A stretch of 64,000 nucleotides of DNA from Euclidia mi (Eukaryota; Arthropoda; Insecta; Lepidoptera; Erebidae). Position 1 is the first letter of the stretch. Each line of letters begins with the position of its first letter. The notes under the pieces were generated by a model, which had not been told where the DNA came from, did no database searches, and saw only the letters and a program-made list of their open reading frames with translations. The translations under genes were made by a program, and so were the position numbers. The DNA lies in contig OX123192.2 of the NCBI GenBank assembly GCA_944739405.2, positions 52,566,486 to 52,630,485 on the forward strand, in the 5' to 3' direction. Of this stretch, positions 22,533 through 34,988 are shown one piece after another.

Positions 22533-22794
22533 ATAAAGACAAATCAAACTACTGAAATGGAAATGGGCTGGACACCTTAAAAGAAGTAAGACAGAAAAGT
22601 GGACGAACGGAGTGACAGAATGGTGCCCTAGATATAAAAAGAGAAGTAAAGGCAGACAGCATCGAAGATGGAAGGATGATATCAAGGAGGTGGCAGGACC
22701 ATGCTGGATGAGGATAGCAAAGGATAGATCGTTGTGGAGAACACTTGGAGAAGCCTATGCCAAAGAGCAAGATAATCACGAAACAGGTGTCTAA
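22533..22794 (+). pseudogene. LINE C-terminal fragment (better preserved paralogue)
   Basis: Paralogue of 1731-1985 with an open frame reading TEWCPRYKKRSKGRQHRRW, then a KDDIKEVAGPCWMRIAKDRS block and EAYAKEQDNHE to a stop. This is the RTE-like polyprotein tail downstream of the RT domain. It is repeated at 26381-26642 in tandem unit 2, where the WAGH motif is intact (here it reads WAGH as well, differing by one base). Confidence 0.7.
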
Positions 22795-23593
22795 TACAAA
22801 TAATAACATTTAATTACGTTGCTTTCTTAAACAACCATGTTTAATATTAGTAGTGCAAAGTAGCTATAAGATGAAATGTACTTGTTTTTAAATAATTAGT
22901 TCAGAAATCTTTCTTTTCAGGTAGCACAATACTGATTTCTTAATTAAATGTACTCAATATAATTAGTTTCTAAAACCGGAAATTACACTATATTATAACG
23001 TACAAAATACAAGTCTTCAAATAACTTCATTGCTTTTAAATAATTTTTGAAAATAATACCACGGACATTTCGTATTTATTAATTTTACATTAATTAATGA
23101 TGTTTTAACGTTGATGGTGATGTGACGTTAATTAAAAGTAATTGGCACTTTTTTGTTTTCGCCTTTATATTTGCTCTGGAGACTAAAATATAAATATACT
23201 ATACCTACCACCAAAAACATTCTGTAACAAAATAGCCAAATCTCGATGGAGCTTTTTGTTTCTCTAAAAAGTAATGAAATTTAGACAAAATTGAGCCAAG
23301 TTTCAGGTTCCTTACTGCAATTCTACTATTATTATATTTAATGTTTTGTGACTTGGCCATTCACATGAACCCACTAAAAAATGTTCAACCGTTGATCGCA
23401 TTTTTTCAATATCTAGAGAGTAAAAAATTTTTCAACCGTTTGAACATTCACAGATTCGTCTATTTTGCCCGAAATATGGTCTCGATAGACAGAGAGTCGG
23501 TTAGATATATGTACATATTTACAACAAAATTATCTTTTAATCGAGGTACGTTCTAACTTATATGGTTTTATATATTAGCGTGGTATCATTATA

Positions 23594-23790
23594 TACTGTC
23601 CCACTGCTTGGAAAAGGCCTCCTCTCACTATGAAAAGGCAAAGGCTGTAGTCCACCACGCTAGCCAAGTACGCGTAGACGGACCTCACATGTTTTTCGAA
23701 AACATTATGGAGAACTCTTAGACAGTGAGGTTTCCTCAAGATGTTTTCCTTAATTAGCACTTAACTTTGAGAAGTCATTGGTGCGCGTCG
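23594..23790 (-). repeat. Dispersed SINE body (paralogue of 3099-3300)
   Basis: Retains the uninterrupted ATCATTATATACTGTCCCACTGC junction that is the empty site of the LINE insertion in copy 1. A further copy is at 27442-27640. Confidence 0.65.
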
Positions 23791-24681
23791 TGGATTTGCA
23801 TTTAGTTTTCTTAGGATTACCTGAGAAACCCTTAAGCACGATCGTTTGGCGCTTTAATTTAATATACGCCCATTAGCACCGAGATTTTGTGAAATACCTA
23901 CCGTCCCATTAAAAGAACGATATTCCACAAAATCACTCTTAGAACCTAACTAACCAAGTGTCTAATAATTAAGACTTGCCTGAGTACAATATCAAAGTTA
24001 TCATTTTCAAATATCAGTTTCTTTGAATCGGCTATTACTCGTTTATGTCTGATAAACCGCGAACTTTTAAACTGTAAATTTAAAAGTTGTTTAAAAAATA
24101 CTTATCAACTGAATATATTTTTTGTAATTTTTTTACTACTTTCCCATAGTCATAGGATCATCTTGAGACACTTTTCAAAAAATGGTGGAATACCCTTCAC
24201 TTATTATGCCGAAATTAGGGTAAAAATGGGTTATTCAAATCATCAAAAATATGCTGCAATTAAAAATAATATAATCGAAAACACAATAAAAGATTATAAA
24301 AATGGGTTAATTTCAGTTGGAAATTGTCTAGAGAAATTAAGATTCTGATTAATAATAATTTATTTAATTGATAAGTCTAGATACTTATTTAATTGCCCAT
24401 TTCTTAAAGATTATTAAAGAATCAATATTCTTTAAGAAATCGGCAATTTAGTAGAAAAGAGTTTAGAAATATTGTGATTTATAATTTTAAACAGTCTGCG
24501 ATTTTACATAAAACTGTAGTGTATTATTATTAGTTAAAAGGTTAATATTTACAACGTTTTTGATTTTTGTTCAAGTTTTTATTGCAATTATGAAACAATC
24601 TGTGATTTTTTTATGTTCAAGTAGAGTATTTTTATTATTCACTAAACAAGTAGCTATAAGAAAACTTCAACATAGATCTCT

Positions 24682-25057
24682 TTCTTTCTTTCTCTTAGCG
24701 TTATCCCAGTTTCAATCTGGGGTCCGCTTACTAGTCTAACCGGATTTGGCTGAATATTAGCTTTTCCACAGAGCGACTGCCTGTCTGACCTCCGCAACCC
24801 GAAGGGATAGCAATATTCCATGGTTTAGACTAGAGTCAGTTTATTTAGAAGGTACTGACGCCCTGTAACGATTGTCAAAGATCTTCATGACAACCGGGAC
24901 CGACGGCTTAACGTGCTCTCCGAGGCACGGGACAAGCGATAATTAACAATTCAATACGCACATAACTCCGAAAAGTCATTGGTGCGTGCCGTGGATTCGA
25001 ACCTGATACCCTCTGCATGGCAGTCTGTTGGTATATCCACTCGGCTATCGCTGCCAT
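24682..25057 (-). mobile_element. Same SINE in tandem unit 2
   Basis: Copied along with its 16-bp TSD by the 3848-bp duplication, not an independent insertion. Confidence 0.92.
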
Positions 25058-26380
25058 TTCAACATAGATCTCTATTTAAAAAAAACAATATTTACAATGT
25101 TTTTGATATTTGTCCAAGTTTTTATTGCAATTATGAAACAATCTGTGATTTTTTATGTTAAAGTACAGTATTATATTATTCACTAAACAGATAGCTATTA
25201 GAAAACTTCAACATAGATCTCTATGTAAAACAATATTTACAATGTTTTTATTGTAATTATGAAACAATCTGTGATTTTTTATCACAGATTATTTAATAAA
25301 AACACCCTACTTTAACAAGTAGGGTGTTTTTATTATTCATTAAGTGACTAAATAGATAGTTATAAGAAAACATCAAAATAGATCTCTATGTAAAACAATA
25401 TTTACAATGTTTTTGGTATTTTTCCAACTTTTCATTGCAATTATGAAACCATCTGTGATTTTTGATAGTAAGATTACAAAAATGACAAATATTGTGCCAC
25501 ATTATTATAATGAAACTGAAAGATGTTAGAAATTTAAGTTAGTATTTTAAATAAACAATATTTTCTTCTATCGACATTTTTATTTCTTAGCCCCCGGCAC
25601 TATGCGAGTGATATTTGTAGGTGTGCTTCGTGGAATAGGAAATTAATTATTTAATTTTTTTTATTTGAAGCCCACCTACGGGTGTGCAAAGTGGAATACT
25701 TTAGGTGTGCTTCGTCTGGGTGTGCTTCGTTTGGGTGTGCTTCGGGGAATACCTCATAAAAAAGATACGACGCACTCTGACGTCACAAATTACGTATTCG
25801 CTCAGGAGTTTCATTGGAGAGGATATGAACATTGAACAATACATTCACTTATCACACACGAAAGATATTGTTGAGTAAAAGATTTATTGCATTTTTACGC
25901 GCTCCGACATGAGAGCCTTGATTTTGTTGAGAGCAATGGTATTTATGATGTTTTAAAAATATATGTATGTATCTATAGGCTTCGCCCGCTTGGAAGTCAG
26001 TTATAGGTTAGGAGGCTGACAAGTGATAAAGCCTTTACTCTCTCCAGTTTCTTAAGTATCTTGTCACACAAAATCTTATTATAGCATCGCTTCGTTGCGT
26101 CCTGTATGAAGGACAAAATTACTAACTCACTTCGCATTCATTAGTTTTGTATGCATCATAAAGATATTCTGATGAATACTGGCTACTGGACAGTTGGATA
26201 AAAGTAGCTATTTGGATCGATAAATTTAATCGGAGTGGAGTACGTTACAAGAGCCAACAATCCACAAGGTAAAAGACTGAATTAATTTGAGTCCAAGCGG
26301 CTGGATCCATCAGCTGATTTTGATAAAATTTTGCATAAAATTCCGTTCCTAAGGGGCTGTAACAGGAAAATAAATACTAA

Positions 26381-26642
26381 ATAAAGACAAATCAAACTAC
26401 TGAAATGGAAATGGGCAGGACACCTTAAAAGAAGTAAGACAGAAAAGTGGACGAACGGAGTGACAGAATGGTGCCCTAGATATAAAAAGAGAAGTAAAGG
26501 CAGACAGCATCGAAGATGGAAGGATGATATCAAGGAGGTGGCAGGACCATGCTGGATGAGGATAGCAAAGGATAGATCGTTGTGGAGAACACTTGGAGAA
26601 GCCTATGCCAAAGAGCAAGATAATCACGAAACAGGTGTCTAA
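26381..26642 (+). pseudogene. LINE C-terminal fragment (tandem unit 2)
   Basis: Identical to 22533-22794 apart from a single substitution near 26418. Same interpretation. Confidence 0.7.
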
Positions 26643-28810
26643 TACAAATAATAACATTTAATTACGTTGCTTTCTTAAACAACCATGTTTAATATTAGTA
26701 GTGCAAAGTAGCTATAAGATGAAATGTACTTGTTTTTAAATAATTAGTTCAGAAATCTTTCTTTTCAGGTAGCACAATACTGATTTCTTAATTAAATGTA
26801 CTCAATATAATTAGTTTCTAAAACCGGAAATTACACTATATTATAACGTACAAAATACAAGTCTTCAAATAACTTCATTGCTTTTAAATAATTTTTGAAA
26901 ATAATACCACGGACATTTCGTATTTATTAATTTTACATTAATTAATGATGTTTTAACGTTGATGGTGATGTGACGTTAATTAAAAGTAATTGGCACTTTT
27001 TTGTTTTCGCCTTTATATTTGCTCTGGAGACTAAAATATAAATATACTATACCTACCACCAAAAACATTCTGTAACAAAATAGCCAAATCTCGATGGAGC
27101 TTTTTGTTTCTCTAAAAAGTAATGAAATTTAGACAAAATTGAGCCAAGTTTCAGGTTCCTTACTGCAATTCTACTATTATTATATTTAATGTTTTGTGAC
27201 TTGGCCATTCACATGAACCCACTAAAAAATGTTCAACCGTTGATCGCATTTTTTCAATATCTAGAGAGTAAAAAATTTTTCAACCGTTTGAACATTCACA
27301 GATTCGTCTATTTTGCCCGAAATATGGTCTCGATAGACAGAGAGTCGGTTAGATATATGTACATATTTACAACAAAATTATCTTTTAATCGAGGTACGTT
27401 CTAACTTATATGGTTTTATATATTAGCGTGGTATCATTATATACTGTCCCACTGCTTGGAAAAGGCCTCCTCTCACTATGAAAAGGCAAAGGCTGTAGTC
27501 CACCACGCTAGCCAAGTACGCGTAGACGGACCTCACATGTTTTTCGAAAACATTATGGAGAACTCTTAGACAGTGAGGTTTCCTCAAGATGTTTTCCTTA
27601 ATTAGCACTTAACTTTGAGAAGTCATTGGTGCGCGTCGTGGATTTGCATTTAGTTTTCTTAGGATTACCTGAGAAACCCTTAAGCACGATCGTTTGGCGC
27701 TTTAATTTAATATACGCCCATTAGCACCGAGATTTTGTGAAATACCTACCGTCCCATTAAAAGAACGATATTCCACAAAATCACTCTTAGAACCTAACTA
27801 ACCAAGTGTCTAATAATTAAGACTTGCCTGAGTACAATATCAAAGTTATCATTTTCAAATATCAGTTTCTTTGAATCGGCTATTACTCGTTAATTAGTAA
27901 AGCTTAATAAGCTGTTATAATTTTCATTTTAAGTTCGTTATGTATGATGCTATGACACATAGTTTACATACACCCAAATATTACAGTTTAGAAGATAGAG
28001 TGGGGTTTCAAAATTGAGGTTGAAAAATTGTAAAAAGTAAAGATTTTCCTAGTCACCCACTATTTTTACTTTTATCATATTAGGTATGTTATCAGTTACA
28101 GTAGAAAGATACTAAATAGCGAACACGTTACTATCTTCTATTTAAGGATTCCACGCAGCACTTTCATATTTGTTTGTACAATATACTACACGGATAGCTT
28201 TCGACAATTTTTGCCACATTTAAAAAGGAAGTGTGTTATTTATTGGTGTCACAGCATTACTGGAATGCTAATGTACGAAGAGAATTAAGCTATATGTATG
28301 TGAGTATAAGATTTGAAACAACTATTTATTTGTTTTGTGGATAGTTGTATGCAAATTGAATGTTTATTGGCATTGTGCGCATAAATAAATATTTACTAAT
28401 AATATAAGTGGTTAAATATAATGACCACCATAAAATGCTTTGATACCCTTAGTTCTTTAACCAAAAATAAATACCTACTTACGAGTAACACCAGAAAAAT
28501 AAAGTTTAAAATTACAATAGTACTATCTATTTCAGTCACAACTGTACTTCAAATTGTACTCGAACATCAAATGTAGTAAATGATCACCATAAATAAGTTA
28601 TTTAGGTTCTCTTGTGACCCTTAAATAAAAAATAGGAGCCCTGAGAAGCAGGGCTCCGTCAACTTAGTTTATTACAGTAGGTGATGTAACCAAATCCAAT
28701 TTATGTGTAGGTATTTCATACAACTAACAAAATAACTTTGGTAAGAATTTTGCATTAAAATGCTGGTTTAAGTTTGGTGATCATTTACTACTTTTGGGCT
28801 AACAATGATT

Positions 28811-30780
28811 TCTCTCTCTCTCCTGTCGTTCCCTCATGACTGAGGATCGTGGTCATCACTGGATGGCTTACACTTGGAGTGTATGATTTGCCTCCATCGA
28901 GTCCTGTCCATTGCTTCCTTTACAACCGAGTAAAACTTGGAGGAGTGTGTGTCTTTTACTTGATCGGTCCATCTGGTTGGGGAACGGCCACGAGCTCGCT
29001 TACCTTCTGTGTTCCCAACTATGATCAGTTTTTCGAGACTCTCATTTCCTCTTCTCACTATGTGGCCGAAATACGAAAGAATTCGCTGGTGGCATATTGT
29101 GGACAGGCGGGTTTTGATCTTAAGCTGCGCGAGAATCGAAATATTGGTGCGCTTGGCGGTCCAGGGTATCCTCATCATGCGCCTCCAGCACCACATTTCC
29201 AAAGCATCAATCCTTTGCCTTTCTCGAGCTCGTATCGTCCATGTTTCAACTCCATATAGAAAAATGGGGAATATTAGGGCTCGTACCAAACGGATCTTAG
29301 TATTAATAGAAATTCCCCTCTTTTTCCATATGTTGTTTAGGCGGGTCATAGCATCCTTGGTCATACCAATGCGTCTCTTTATTTCGGGTACACAACTCCC
29401 ATCCCTGTTGACTTGAGCACCTAGATAAATATAGTGATCTACTGTGTCCACGCCTGGTATGATGTTCGTCGGGTTATTTAAGTGACCAGCGCGATCAACC
29501 ATCATGAGCTTTGTCTTGGTTTTGTTCACTGCGAGGCCCATATTGTTACTTTCGGTCTCTAGTCTCCGAAACAGTTCTCGCATGTCTTCCACAGAGGTAG
29601 CGAGGAGTACAGTGTCGTCGGCATATCTCAGATTCGATATTCTTTTGCCACCGATCGGGAACCCTTCCTCCCAGTCTTCAAGGGTCCTGCGGATGATGTG
29701 TTCTCCGTATATATTGAACAGAGCTGGGGACAGTATACAGCCCTGTCGCACTCCTTTTTTGATTTCGAACACATTAGAACAGTCGGTGCCGATTCTGACG
29801 TAAGAGCGATTATCGCTGTAAAGAACTCGAACGAGACTAAGCAGGTGTTTTGGAACCCCCATCTCGTCCAGTACAGTCCACAGCTTGTCCCATTGCACAC
29901 AATCAAAAGCCTTGGTGTAGTCAATAAAGCACAAGATAACCGGGCTGTTGAACTCCCTGCTTTTCTTGATGATTTGCCTCACATTGAGTATCTGCTCCCT
30001 TGTACCCTTCCCCTTTACGAAACCTGCCTGTTCTTCAGGAATCTGGTGGCGGAGGTAATGACAGAGTCGCTGGTTTAGTATATGCAGAAGGATCTTACTT
30101 GCATGGGAAATTAGAGCGATTGTCCTGTAGTTACCGCAAACTTTGGTGGAACCTTTCTTGTGAAGGGGAATGTAGAGGGATTCCGTCCAATCCACCGGCC
30201 ATTGCCCTGTTTTCCAGACGCCGTTGCATATATCCAGAAGAATCGATATCCCTGCATCCCCCAAGCTCTTCAATAGTTCTGCGGGAACACCGTCTTTGCC
30301 TGGGGACTTTTCGCGCTTGAGTGATTTCAGGGCATGTACTACCTCCGAACGCAGAATATTGGGCTCGTCCGCTATCCATTCGCCCGGCCGGCTCGTCGGT
30401 TCACCGGTATCGTATAAAGATTGACAGTAACTTTTCCAACGTTCCAGTATTTGAGTCATGTCAATGAGAAGACGCTTTTCCTCATCCTCGATGGCCATAG
30501 GCTTGATGCTCCGGGAGTTCGTGAGTTCCTTAACTTTTTGAAACAGCTGTTTAGTTTCGTGCTTTACAGAGTTCTGTTCAAGTTCTAGGCAGATGTTGTT
30601 AATATACGCATCATAGTCCTGTCGGCACCTTTTCTGGACCTCCCGGTTCAGTTTTGAATAGCGCTCCTGATCCTCAGCAGAGCTCGTTCCTCTCTCTTTC
30701 AGCTCCCGACGCTCCAGGATGATCTGACTCGTAACAGGTGTGATGAAGTTTTTCATGCCGGGCTTCCCAAGGGTATGCTC
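28811..30780 (-). mobile_element. 5'-truncated RTE-clade LINE, 1970 bp, 6-bp TSD
   Basis: Inserted at ATGATT, duplicated at 28805-28810 and 30781-30786. The empty site with one ATGATT is in copy 1 (about 4449). On the minus strand the element ends right after the ORF in a (GA)n run (28811-28824), the microsatellite-type tail of RTE elements. The 5' end is cut inside the polyprotein before the RT domain, so the apurinic endonuclease is missing. Insertion post-dates segmental duplication I. Confidence 0.95.
28834..30756 (-). CDS. RTE/BovB-type reverse transcriptase (640 aa, endonuclease missing)
   Basis: Copies LINE RNA into DNA at the target site. The single uninterrupted 640-codon frame contains SPGKDGVP (151-158), QAGF (243-246), FIDYTKAFD (277-285), GVRQGCILSP (335-344) and the catalytic YADD (378-381), so all three metal-binding aspartates (279, 380, 381) are present. 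The C-terminal part has the EMWCWRR and WTAKR motifs (520-535), the SYFGHIVRR block (561-569) and an Arg-rich segment then RWTDQV, typical of RTE/BovB-like proteins. Family members are about 1000 residues with an N-terminal endonuclease; here the frame remains open upstream of the first Met to the truncation point (E-H-T-L-G-K-P-G), so Met1 is internal, not a true start. The absence of stops suggests recent insertion. Not a host gene. Confidence 0.95.
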   Translation of the reverse strand: MKNFITPVTSQIILERRELKERGTSSAEDQERYSKLNREVQKRCRQDYDAYINNICLELEQNSVKHETKQLFQKVKELTNSRSIKPMAIEDEEKRLLIDMTQILERWKSYCQSLYDTGEPTSRPGEWIADEPNILRSEVVHALKSLKREKSPGKDGVPAELLKSLGDAGISILLDICNGVWKTGQWPVDWTESLYIPLHKKGSTKVCGNYRTIALISHASKILLHILNQRLCHYLRHQIPEEQAGFVKGKGTREQILNVRQIIKKSREFNSPVILCFIDYTKAFDCVQWDKLWTVLDEMGVPKHLLSLVRVLYSDNRSYVRIGTDCSNVFEIKKGVRQGCILSPALFNIYGEHIIRRTLEDWEEGFPIGGKRISNLRYADDTVLLATSVEDMRELFRRLETESNNMGLAVNKTKTKLMMVDRAGHLNNPTNIIPGVDTVDHYIYLGAQVNRDGSCVPEIKRRIGMTKDAMTRLNNIWKKRGISINTKIRLVRALIFPIFLYGVETWTIRARERQRIDALEMWCWRRMMRIPWTAKRTNISILAQLKIKTRLSTICHQRILSYFGHIVRRGNESLEKLIIVGNTEGKRARGRSPTRWTDQVKDTHSSKFYSVVKEAMDRTRWRQIIHSKCKPSSDDHDPQS

Positions 30781-31344
30781 ATGATTTATTTGGAGTTATT
30801 TTGCTTAAATAGGATAGCGAACTGTTAAAACTTTGGTTATAATTTTACATTAAAATACGGGTTTCATTTTGATGATTATTTACTATTTTTGTCTGTTATA
30901 TGTTACTATATCTAGTGGTAAGTTAAACATAGGCCATATTATAAAGCTGAAGAGAACAAATAAACTTATTTGTTTGGTTGAACGCACTCATTTTAGAAAC
31001 TATAACATCACGCTATAAGCCACGGGTGCGGAGCAGTAGCCCAAAATAACGTATTATAACCGCGGGCTCAGCTCATATTTTATAGACATAAAGAGACTTT
31101 ATTAGACGTCTTAAAAGTTATGTTGAACTTTTGATTACGGTTTCAAATTTACTAGATGTAGCTAGGGGCTCATTATAGTTGAGAAAGTTATTTTAGATGT
31201 TTTGCATGAATTTCAAAGTATAAAATGTTGTTGTAGAATCTACTATCATGACCCATTGTGTTTGTGTTCTATTCTGTTTGTATTCTTCACAAATAGTGTT
31301 AGGCGGATCGTAGCTAGCTTGCGTAATGTATAATGTAATAATAT

Positions 31345-31548
31345 TCTACCGCACAATATCATCAAGTCCCAAATCAAGCTGAACTTGTATTATGGGTACA
31401 AGACCTTGGATACAACTAGAAATACCCAGAACAAAACAAATATTCGCCGGACTTAAGCTGGAATCGATCCCGCGACTTTGAGCCGTGGCAGTTGCTAACA
31501 CTCTCCCCACGCCACTGGGTTGTCAAACTAGCGGACATCTTTCTGCCT
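31345..31548 (-). repeat. Degenerate tRNA-headed SINE (paralogue of 5012-5210)
   Basis: Same relic as in copy 1, with a few substitutions. Confidence 0.55.
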
Positions 31549-33402
31549 ATACAATTGCCAATGTAAGTTAAGTTTGGTGACTACACTAACTTCCACCTAC
31601 TAGTTGTATTTTCAAGCGTCACCTACCAATCCATCCAGGAACCCGATGAAATGTACACACAAGATTTCATCTAAATTGGTTCAGCCTTTCACAAATTCAA
31701 TATTTTACCCCACATCGTAAGCACATATTTTCCCATAATCAAAGAACATTTGTTTAATATTTCCCCCAAGAATCATTCCATAATATCGTCTTGAGTTATT
31801 GCTAACTTGTTATTGTTGGTACAAAGTTCTAGAATGTTCAAAGCATCCAATCAATCAAACCGCCGATATAATAATTCGCTTCACGTTATATAGATGTTCT
31901 TGCTACAGCTTTGTGTTCCCGCATAGTTTGTGATAATTTTCAACGGTATGTGGTGCAGCGCAGGTGCTGTGAAATAAGGTGATACCTGTATTGCAGTTTC
32001 TTATGTATATTAAGAGCATCATTGTGGTATTATGCTTTTGCCCGCGACAAATTATAATTATTTATGTATGTGTATTTGGGGTGAACTAATTGATAGAACT
32101 CCGAATGCAGAAATACATGGAGCTATTAATAATATAAGAGCGTTGTAGCCTGAAAGAAGATGTCATGACAAGGATTGAAGAAGAAATGCTGAAATGTTTT
32201 GGACACGTGGAACGATGAGTGAAGAAGAGTAAATCAAGAAGAGTGAAGAAGAAGAATGAATAAAATGTAAGACAAAATTAAATGTGGACAAGTCGCTCAC
32301 GACAGACCTCGTAGAACTTTTTTTATTATTTTAGCCTATCAAAATGAATCCATGTCGACCAAATTGGTATCCGAAACAGGCGAGCATGAATGAAAACAGT
32401 AATGAAAGTAGAGGAAGCGCGTGAGGTTTGTAAGTTAGCAAGTGGCGTTTTGTTATCTTCGCCTACCCCGACGAAAAGAAGACGTGAGTATGTGAGGTAG
32501 CTTTTATTTGCTGCCCTGTTGGTCAAGTCGTTGAGTAGTGATGCTGATTGCTAATTGGGTAGATACTACGCTGGACAAAATTAAATGTATGAGTCATGTG
32601 CAGGATAATTTGTTTTCTACTTGGGTGTACTAACTACTAACTATCTATATAAGGATTTAAGAATATTTAGTACGTATCAGTGTTTTTAATCATGGTCTGA
32701 TTGATATAGTATAAATTCTGTTTATTTTCAGAATGCTTATATCTGGATTACCCTCTCGATTAATATCTTTATTTTATTTATTTGATAGTTAAATCATGAA
32801 TTCATTTTGATAAGCAATTTTATTACCTACATAAAAATCATTATATCCAGTTTTATTACAAAAATATCTACGGACACGTACTTTTTATTTCATAAACTTT
32901 TTTATTTTTTTGTGAGTCAAAGGTTTATTTCAAAAGTCTATTTCGTTGCATTGAGATCTGTTCTCAAAGAAGTACAAAGTCTGAGAATTTTGATGAAATT
33001 TCCACATTATGCTCCGAATTTACTTAAGTTTGTATACCGGATTTATCAATACAAACAAACAGAACAAACAAACAAAAATATTTATTTGTATCTCCAATAC
33101 ATAACATAGGTACATATACATTTTCTTAATAAGTATAACAGAAGGCGGTACATGGAGAACAAATTAGGCATTTGCGTCAGCTATTGTCGCAGTTTAAACA
33201 ACTATAACGCTGGTATTCTCGCAGGCCTATATGCAATTATTAAATATATAAATTAATTTTATTAAAATAAATGAACGAAAAAATAATATATATATTATAT
33301 ATGTTTTACATGCTTCAGTTACATTAAAATAACAAAACAAATACGATAAAAAATATTTAAGTATAATGTTATTATTTTGGAAATAAGACAAAATATTCCA
33401 TT

Positions 33403-33691
33403 TTTTATGGGCTCACGGCTGTATCCCCGAAGGGGTAGGCAGAGGAGTAATATTATACCCACATTTCGATATATTTTTTTTTTAGGTCCCACGTAATTGG
33501 GGGCGCGTCTATTGCCGTTACCGGGCACATCACCAGACTCCATGCTGCTACTGAGAATTCGGAAAAACCCAGTAACACTTTTGCCCTACCCGTGAATGGA
33601 ACCCAGAACCTCCGATCAGCAATCGAAAACACTATCCACTGGACCACGAAGGTAGTCCGCAAACGCTATCCACCAGACCACGTAGGCAGTC
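33403..33691 (-). mobile_element. tRNA-derived SINE (paralogue of 7184-7473)
   Basis: Same element and same 12-bp TSD AAATATTCCATT (33391-33402 and 33692-33703) as in copy 1. It differs only by substitutions and a small indel in the T-run. Confidence 0.85.
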
Positions 33692-34220
33692 AAATATTCC
33701 ATTACTTATTTATTTACGATTTTAGCTAGATACGGTAGAATGAAACTGATAGCAATAATTCGAAAATCGTTAAATGCAAATTTCAATGACACGCGGTCCA
33801 GCTTTAAGTACCTACTATATAGGCCATTTTTGCAACGAATTGCCTGATAGTCAATCGAAATAATGCAGTAAAAAAGGCACTACACATTTTTTTCAAATAA
33901 ACCACATTGAATCGTCACTCTGGACAGAGTGTCATTCATCCCATCCCATATCAGTCGTGTTTCTCACTGTCCCTTGATTTATGAGACAACTTTGAGATTG
34001 AGTACTTGTCTTTGCACGCACACTTGTACATTATAATAATTAAATTCTACGAAGTCAGCTTTTTGTGTGGCTAGTACTAGTATGTCAGTACATAAATGTG
34101 CTTTGGAAATCTCTGGTCTCAGCTCTAGTGTTGGAGGTCCTCCGACATGGCCTAACGATTTTTGACCTAAGAAAAGATCCAGGACCGACAGATTTACGTA
34201 ACCGCCGAAGCATGGTAGCG

Positions 34221-34497
34221 CAAAGTCAAAGTCAAAATCATTTATTCATTTAGGCCACAAATTGACGCTTATGAACGTCAAAAATTTAAGTTAATTACTA
34301 GATGATCTATATTTACATTTACTGCCACGTTCGCAATGCAATAGGTAGAACCACGAGAAGGAACGGGCAATAAAACACGTGGCTACTCTTTTTAACTGCC
34401 AGTATAATGGTTTGGATGTAAATGACACACGCGGTCATCCATCCTAGTAGTGACCTATATAACCATTGCTTAACTTTCCGAACTATTACGAACGGCG
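34221..34497 (-). mobile_element. SINE with 5S rRNA-like head (copy 2)
   Basis: Paralogue of 8003-8278 with a longer head. On the minus strand 34494-34427 shows, in order, GTTCGT, GGAAAGTTAAGCAATG, GGTCACTACTAGGATGG and ATGACCGCGTG. Each block corresponds to a consecutive part of the insect 5S rRNA gene, including the internal control region. Substitutions show the copy is old. I infer the class from this order of matches, not from a database match. Confidence 0.7.
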
Positions 34498-34582
34498 AGC
34501 CTAGCCTTGCTATGAGCGTTACAGTCAAGCTGATTTCCATTAAAGCTGATCATCATAATGAAAATGTCGTTATCACTACATA

Positions 34583-34747
34583 GTATAAAACAAAGTCTGT
34601 CTTCTGTCTGTCTGTCCCTATGTATGCTAAAATCTTTAAAACTACGCATCGGATTTTAATGCGTTTTTTTAATAGATATAATGATACAAGAGGACGGTTT
34701 ATATGTATAATACATATATGGCGGTATGAAGTTCGCCGGGTCAGCTA
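34583..34747 (+). repeat. Dispersed repeat, possibly a non-autonomous Helitron end
   Basis: Starts near AGTATAAAACAAAGTCTG, has TTTAAAACTACGCATCGGAT and GTTTATATGTATAATACATA, and stops at CGCCGGGTCAGCTA. This succession is a frequent lepidopteran repeat. The CTA-type end and lack of a target duplication would fit a Helitron, but no terminal hairpin is convincing. It lies in the segment deleted from copy 1, 0.4 kb upstream of the dpr exon. Confidence 0.45.
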
Positions 34748-34750
34748 TTA

Positions 34751-34988
34751 TTTTCATCATCATCAGCCTTTAACAGTCCACTGCTGGACTAGGCCTCTCC
34801 TTTGAAAGGAGGAATTGGCCTACTATACCACGCTGGCCAAACGGGTTGGTATAGGGTTTGTATCAAGTTTTCCTTCTCTTACAGTGCTGTTCTCTGCATA
34901 ATATGCTCCCTCTGTCGGCTCTTACGACACCCATGGGATGATATGGGGTAGTGACATTTCGTATTCTTAATCCGTCACCACACGGTTT
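34751..34988 (-). repeat. SINE/LINE-end composite
   Basis: 34751-34852 has (CAT)n, CAGTCCACTGCTGGAC and GGCCTCTCC, a block seen at the ends of RTE-type elements. 34853-34988 corresponds to the extra 5' block of the composite SINE (as at 13862-13996). Both are degenerate. Confidence 0.5.

Larger units (their letters stand above)
20192..24039. repeat. 3848-bp tandem duplication, unit 1
   Basis: Unit 1 and unit 2 (24040-27887) are direct, adjacent and almost identical; by eye I found only two or three differences, e.g. at 20413 and 22570. The unit spans the right part of the MULE, the LINE tail at 22533, and flanking copy-2 DNA. The three junctions share CGTT (20192, 24040, 27888), the signature of a microhomology-mediated or replication-slippage duplication. 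Confidence 0.97.
24040..27887. repeat. 3848-bp tandem duplication, unit 2
   Basis: Contains second copies of the nested SINE (24682-25057), the right MULE terminus (25534-25753) and the LINE tail (26381-26642). Its MULE portion has no left terminus, so it is an orphan right half. Confidence 0.97.

Noticed and set aside
29009..30424. Plus-strand frames of up to 136 codons
   Set aside because: Antisense shadows of the intact reverse-transcriptase frame.
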